From Lysobacterales bacterium 63-13 (GTDB lineage: Bacteria > Pseudomonadota > Gammaproteobacteria > Xanthomonadales > Rhodanobacteraceae), in assembly GCA_001899855.1 (NCBI GenBank), contig MKWR01000004.1, positions 1 through 64,000 of the forward strand: a stretch of 64,000 bases of DNA, given 5' to 3'. Position 1 is the first letter of the stretch; every line of letters starts with the position of its first letter. Under the pieces are notes generated by a model. The model saw only the letters and a list, made by a program, of their open reading frames with translations, was not told the DNA's origin and ran no database searches. The position numbers and the translations under genes were made by a program. Positions 62,492 through 64,000 of this stretch are shown piece after piece.

Positions 62492-64000
62492 ATGATGCGC
62501 CCCCTTTTTCTTGGTGCCGTCGTCCTCGTCCTCGCCGCGTGCGGTCAGCAGGAACCGCCCAGCGCAAGCACGACGCCCGGAACGACCCCGGTCGCGGACA
62601 GTCGTCCCGCGCCCGTGGTGCCGACCGGCGAGGGCAAGTTTTCCGCCGCAATCACCGCCGAGGATTTCGCCTCGCGCCTGCAGACGCTTTCCTCCGACCA
62701 GTTCGAAGGTCGCCAGCCCGGCACGCTTGGCGAGCGCGTGACCACGGCCTACATCAAGGATCAATTCGAGCGCGTCGGCCTCAAGCCCGGCAACAACGGC
62801 AACTGGTTCCAGACCGTGCCCATGGTGCAGACCGACCTGCAGGATCCGGCCGCGGTGCGCATCAAGGTCAAGGGTGCCAGCTCGGAAGTCGAGTTTGGCA
62901 TCGGCAAGGACAGCGTCATCAATACCCTCAATGGCAGCGTCGAAGTGAAACTGGCGGACTCGCCCATCGTGTTCGCCGGCTATGGCGTCAACGCACCGGA
63001 CTGGAATGACTACGCCGGCATCGACGTCAAGGGCAAGACCGTGATCGTGCTGGTCAACGATCCGGGCTGGGGCAACCAGGATCCGGAGCTGTTCAAGGGC
63101 AGGGCGCTGACCTATTACGGGCGCTGGACCTACAAGTACGAGGAGGCCGCACGCCAGGGTGCGGCGGCGTTGTTCATCGTCCACGAGACGGCCGGTGCCG
63201 GTTATCCGTGGGAAGTCGTCGAAAACGGCTGGACCGGTCCGCAATTGGCCTTGCCGATCAGCGAGGATCCGGCACCACGCCTTGAAAGCGCCGGCTGGTT
63301 CAGCGAGGACGCGGCCACGCGCCTGTTCGCTGCCGCGGGAATGGATTTTGCGGCATTGAAGAAAAGTGCTGACTTGCGTGGATTCAAGGCAGTCGAGCTC
63401 GATGCCAAGGTTTCCGTCGACTATCGCAGCAAGGTCGTCACCACCAGTTCGGAAAACGTGATCGGCGTGCTGCCGGGCAGCGAGCGCGCCGACGAGGCGA
63501 TCGTCTACACCGCGCACTGGGATCACCTGGGCAAGGATGACAAGCTGAGCGGTGACCAGATCTTCAACGGCACCATCGACAACGCCAGCGGCGTCGCCGG
63601 CATCATCGAGATCGCCGAAGCCTTCACCCACCAGGCAACGCCACCGAAGCGCTCGGTCGTGTTTGCCGCAGTCACGCTGGAGGAATCGGGCCTGCTTGGC
63701 GCGCAGTACTACGTGGCACATTCGCCGTTTGCCCTCGACAAGACCGTCGCCAACATCAATATCGATGCGCTGCCCATCATCGGTCCGACGCGCAACGTGA
63801 CCATGATCGGTCTCGGCCAGTCCGAACTCGACGAATATGCAGAGGCCGCGGCCAAGGCGCAGAACCGCGTGGTCAGCGCCGATGAAGCACCCGAAAAAGG
63901 ACACTTCTTCCGCTCCGACCATCTCAATTTCATCCGCGCCGGCGTTCCTGCGCTGTACGCGATGAGCGGGCTGGACCTGCTCGATGGCGGCGAGGCGGCC
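62492..64000 (+). CDS. M28 family lipoprotein aminopeptidase (3' end outside window)
   Basis: 503 residues are visible before the window ends. The lipoprotein signal 'LGAVVLVLAACGQQ' has the lipobox LAAC. A PA domain (roughly residues 130-280, around 'DYAGIDVKGKTVIVLVNDPG') is inserted before the catalytic M28 core. Co-catalytic zinc ligands are visible: His in 'VYTAHWDHLG', Asp in 'NGTIDNASGVAG', Glu-Glu in 'TLEESGLLGA', Asp in 'NINIDAL' and His in 'SDHLNFIRAGVPAL'. It removes N-terminal amino acids from peptides at the cell envelope. GGAG lies 7 nt before ATG 62492 (ATG 62495 is the alternative). It adds to the exported peptidase set in this region. Confidence 0.95.
   Translation, partial: MMRPLFLGAVVLVLAACGQQEPPSASTTPGTTPVADSRPAPVVPTGEGKFSAAITAEDFASRLQTLSSDQFEGRQPGTLGERVTTAYIKDQFERVGLKPGNNGNWFQTVPMVQTDLQDPAAVRIKVKGASSEVEFGIGKDSVINTLNGSVEVKLADSPIVFAGYGVNAPDWNDYAGIDVKGKTVIVLVNDPGWGNQDPELFKGRALTYYGRWTYKYEEAARQGAAALFIVHETAGAGYPWEVVENGWTGPQLALPISEDPAPRLESAGWFSEDAATRLFAAAGMDFAALKKSADLRGFKAVELDAKVSVDYRSKVVTTSSENVIGVLPGSERADEAIVYTAHWDHLGKDDKLSGDQIFNGTIDNASGVAGIIEIAEAFTHQATPPKRSVVFAAVTLEESGLLGAQYYVAHSPFALDKTVANINIDALPIIGPTRNVTMIGLGQSELDEYAEAAAKAQNRVVSADEAPEKGHFFRSDHLNFIRAGVPALYAMSGLDLLDGGEAA

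Overview
The window is a GC-rich bacterial chromosome segment, densely coded on both strands, with no tRNA, rRNA, insertion sequence, prophage or CRISPR array that I can see. The order lptM-dapF-DUF484-xerC, the pair aceF-lpd, the run gpmI-envC-ctpA, a ycgL gene and ubiE point to Gammaproteobacteria. The many secreted peptidases, the cyclase resembling peptide-modification-system cyclases, and the style of the intergenic repeats fit Xanthomonadales (Lysobacterales). This placement is an inference from gene content. Protein calls come from reading translated motifs, not from a search.

Layout. 1-10.8 kb: a truncated class III cyclase; a pirin; a three-gene ATGA-overlapped operon (Kef-type antiporter, DprE1-like FAD oxidase, DprE2-like reductase); an RLAN/RimK ATP-grasp ligase divergent from a GNAT acetyltransferase; two membrane proteins of unknown function. 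10.9-13.5 kb: lptM-dapF-DUF484-xerC. 13.5-14.4 kb: a 0.9-kb non-coding mosaic of repeats and hairpins. 14.4-19.7 kb: msrA-msrB, glutathione-dependent formaldehyde dehydrogenase, a CaCA-like exchanger, a histidine-kinase-like protein lacking the usual phospho-accepting His, and an epimerase-like protein.

19.9-29.1 kb is the most system-like region: a lipobox lipase, a DUF1302 outer-membrane protein, a DUF1329 periplasmic protein, a YCF48 propeller and an MMPL/RND transporter, all on the + strand. It looks like an envelope machine that hydrolyses and moves a hydrophobic substrate, which is not identified.

29.2-44 kb: VIT transporter, Mpo1-like protein, purC, a DjlA-like co-chaperone, an ECF sigma factor with a 41-residue protein and a peroxiredoxin, rpe, a tricorn-type protease, ycgL, a large membrane-ankyrin protein, ubiE, and a LuxR-type regulator with all six conserved acyl-homoserine-lactone pocket residues but no luxI in view. 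Just beyond luxR are a 20-bp lux-box-like dyad and a hairpin followed by a T-run; together they may mark a small RNA gene.

44.3-64 kb: an M1 aminopeptidase, a second tricorn-type protease, an orphan ParA, lpd and aceF, two small secreted proteins, ctpA-envC-gpmI, a repetitive exported protein, putP, and a truncated M28 lipoprotein peptidase. Two tricorn homologues, M1, M28 and CtpA suggest a peptide-scavenging life. Many gene junctions carry strong hairpins without a T-tract, which appears to be the usual 3'-end signal here.
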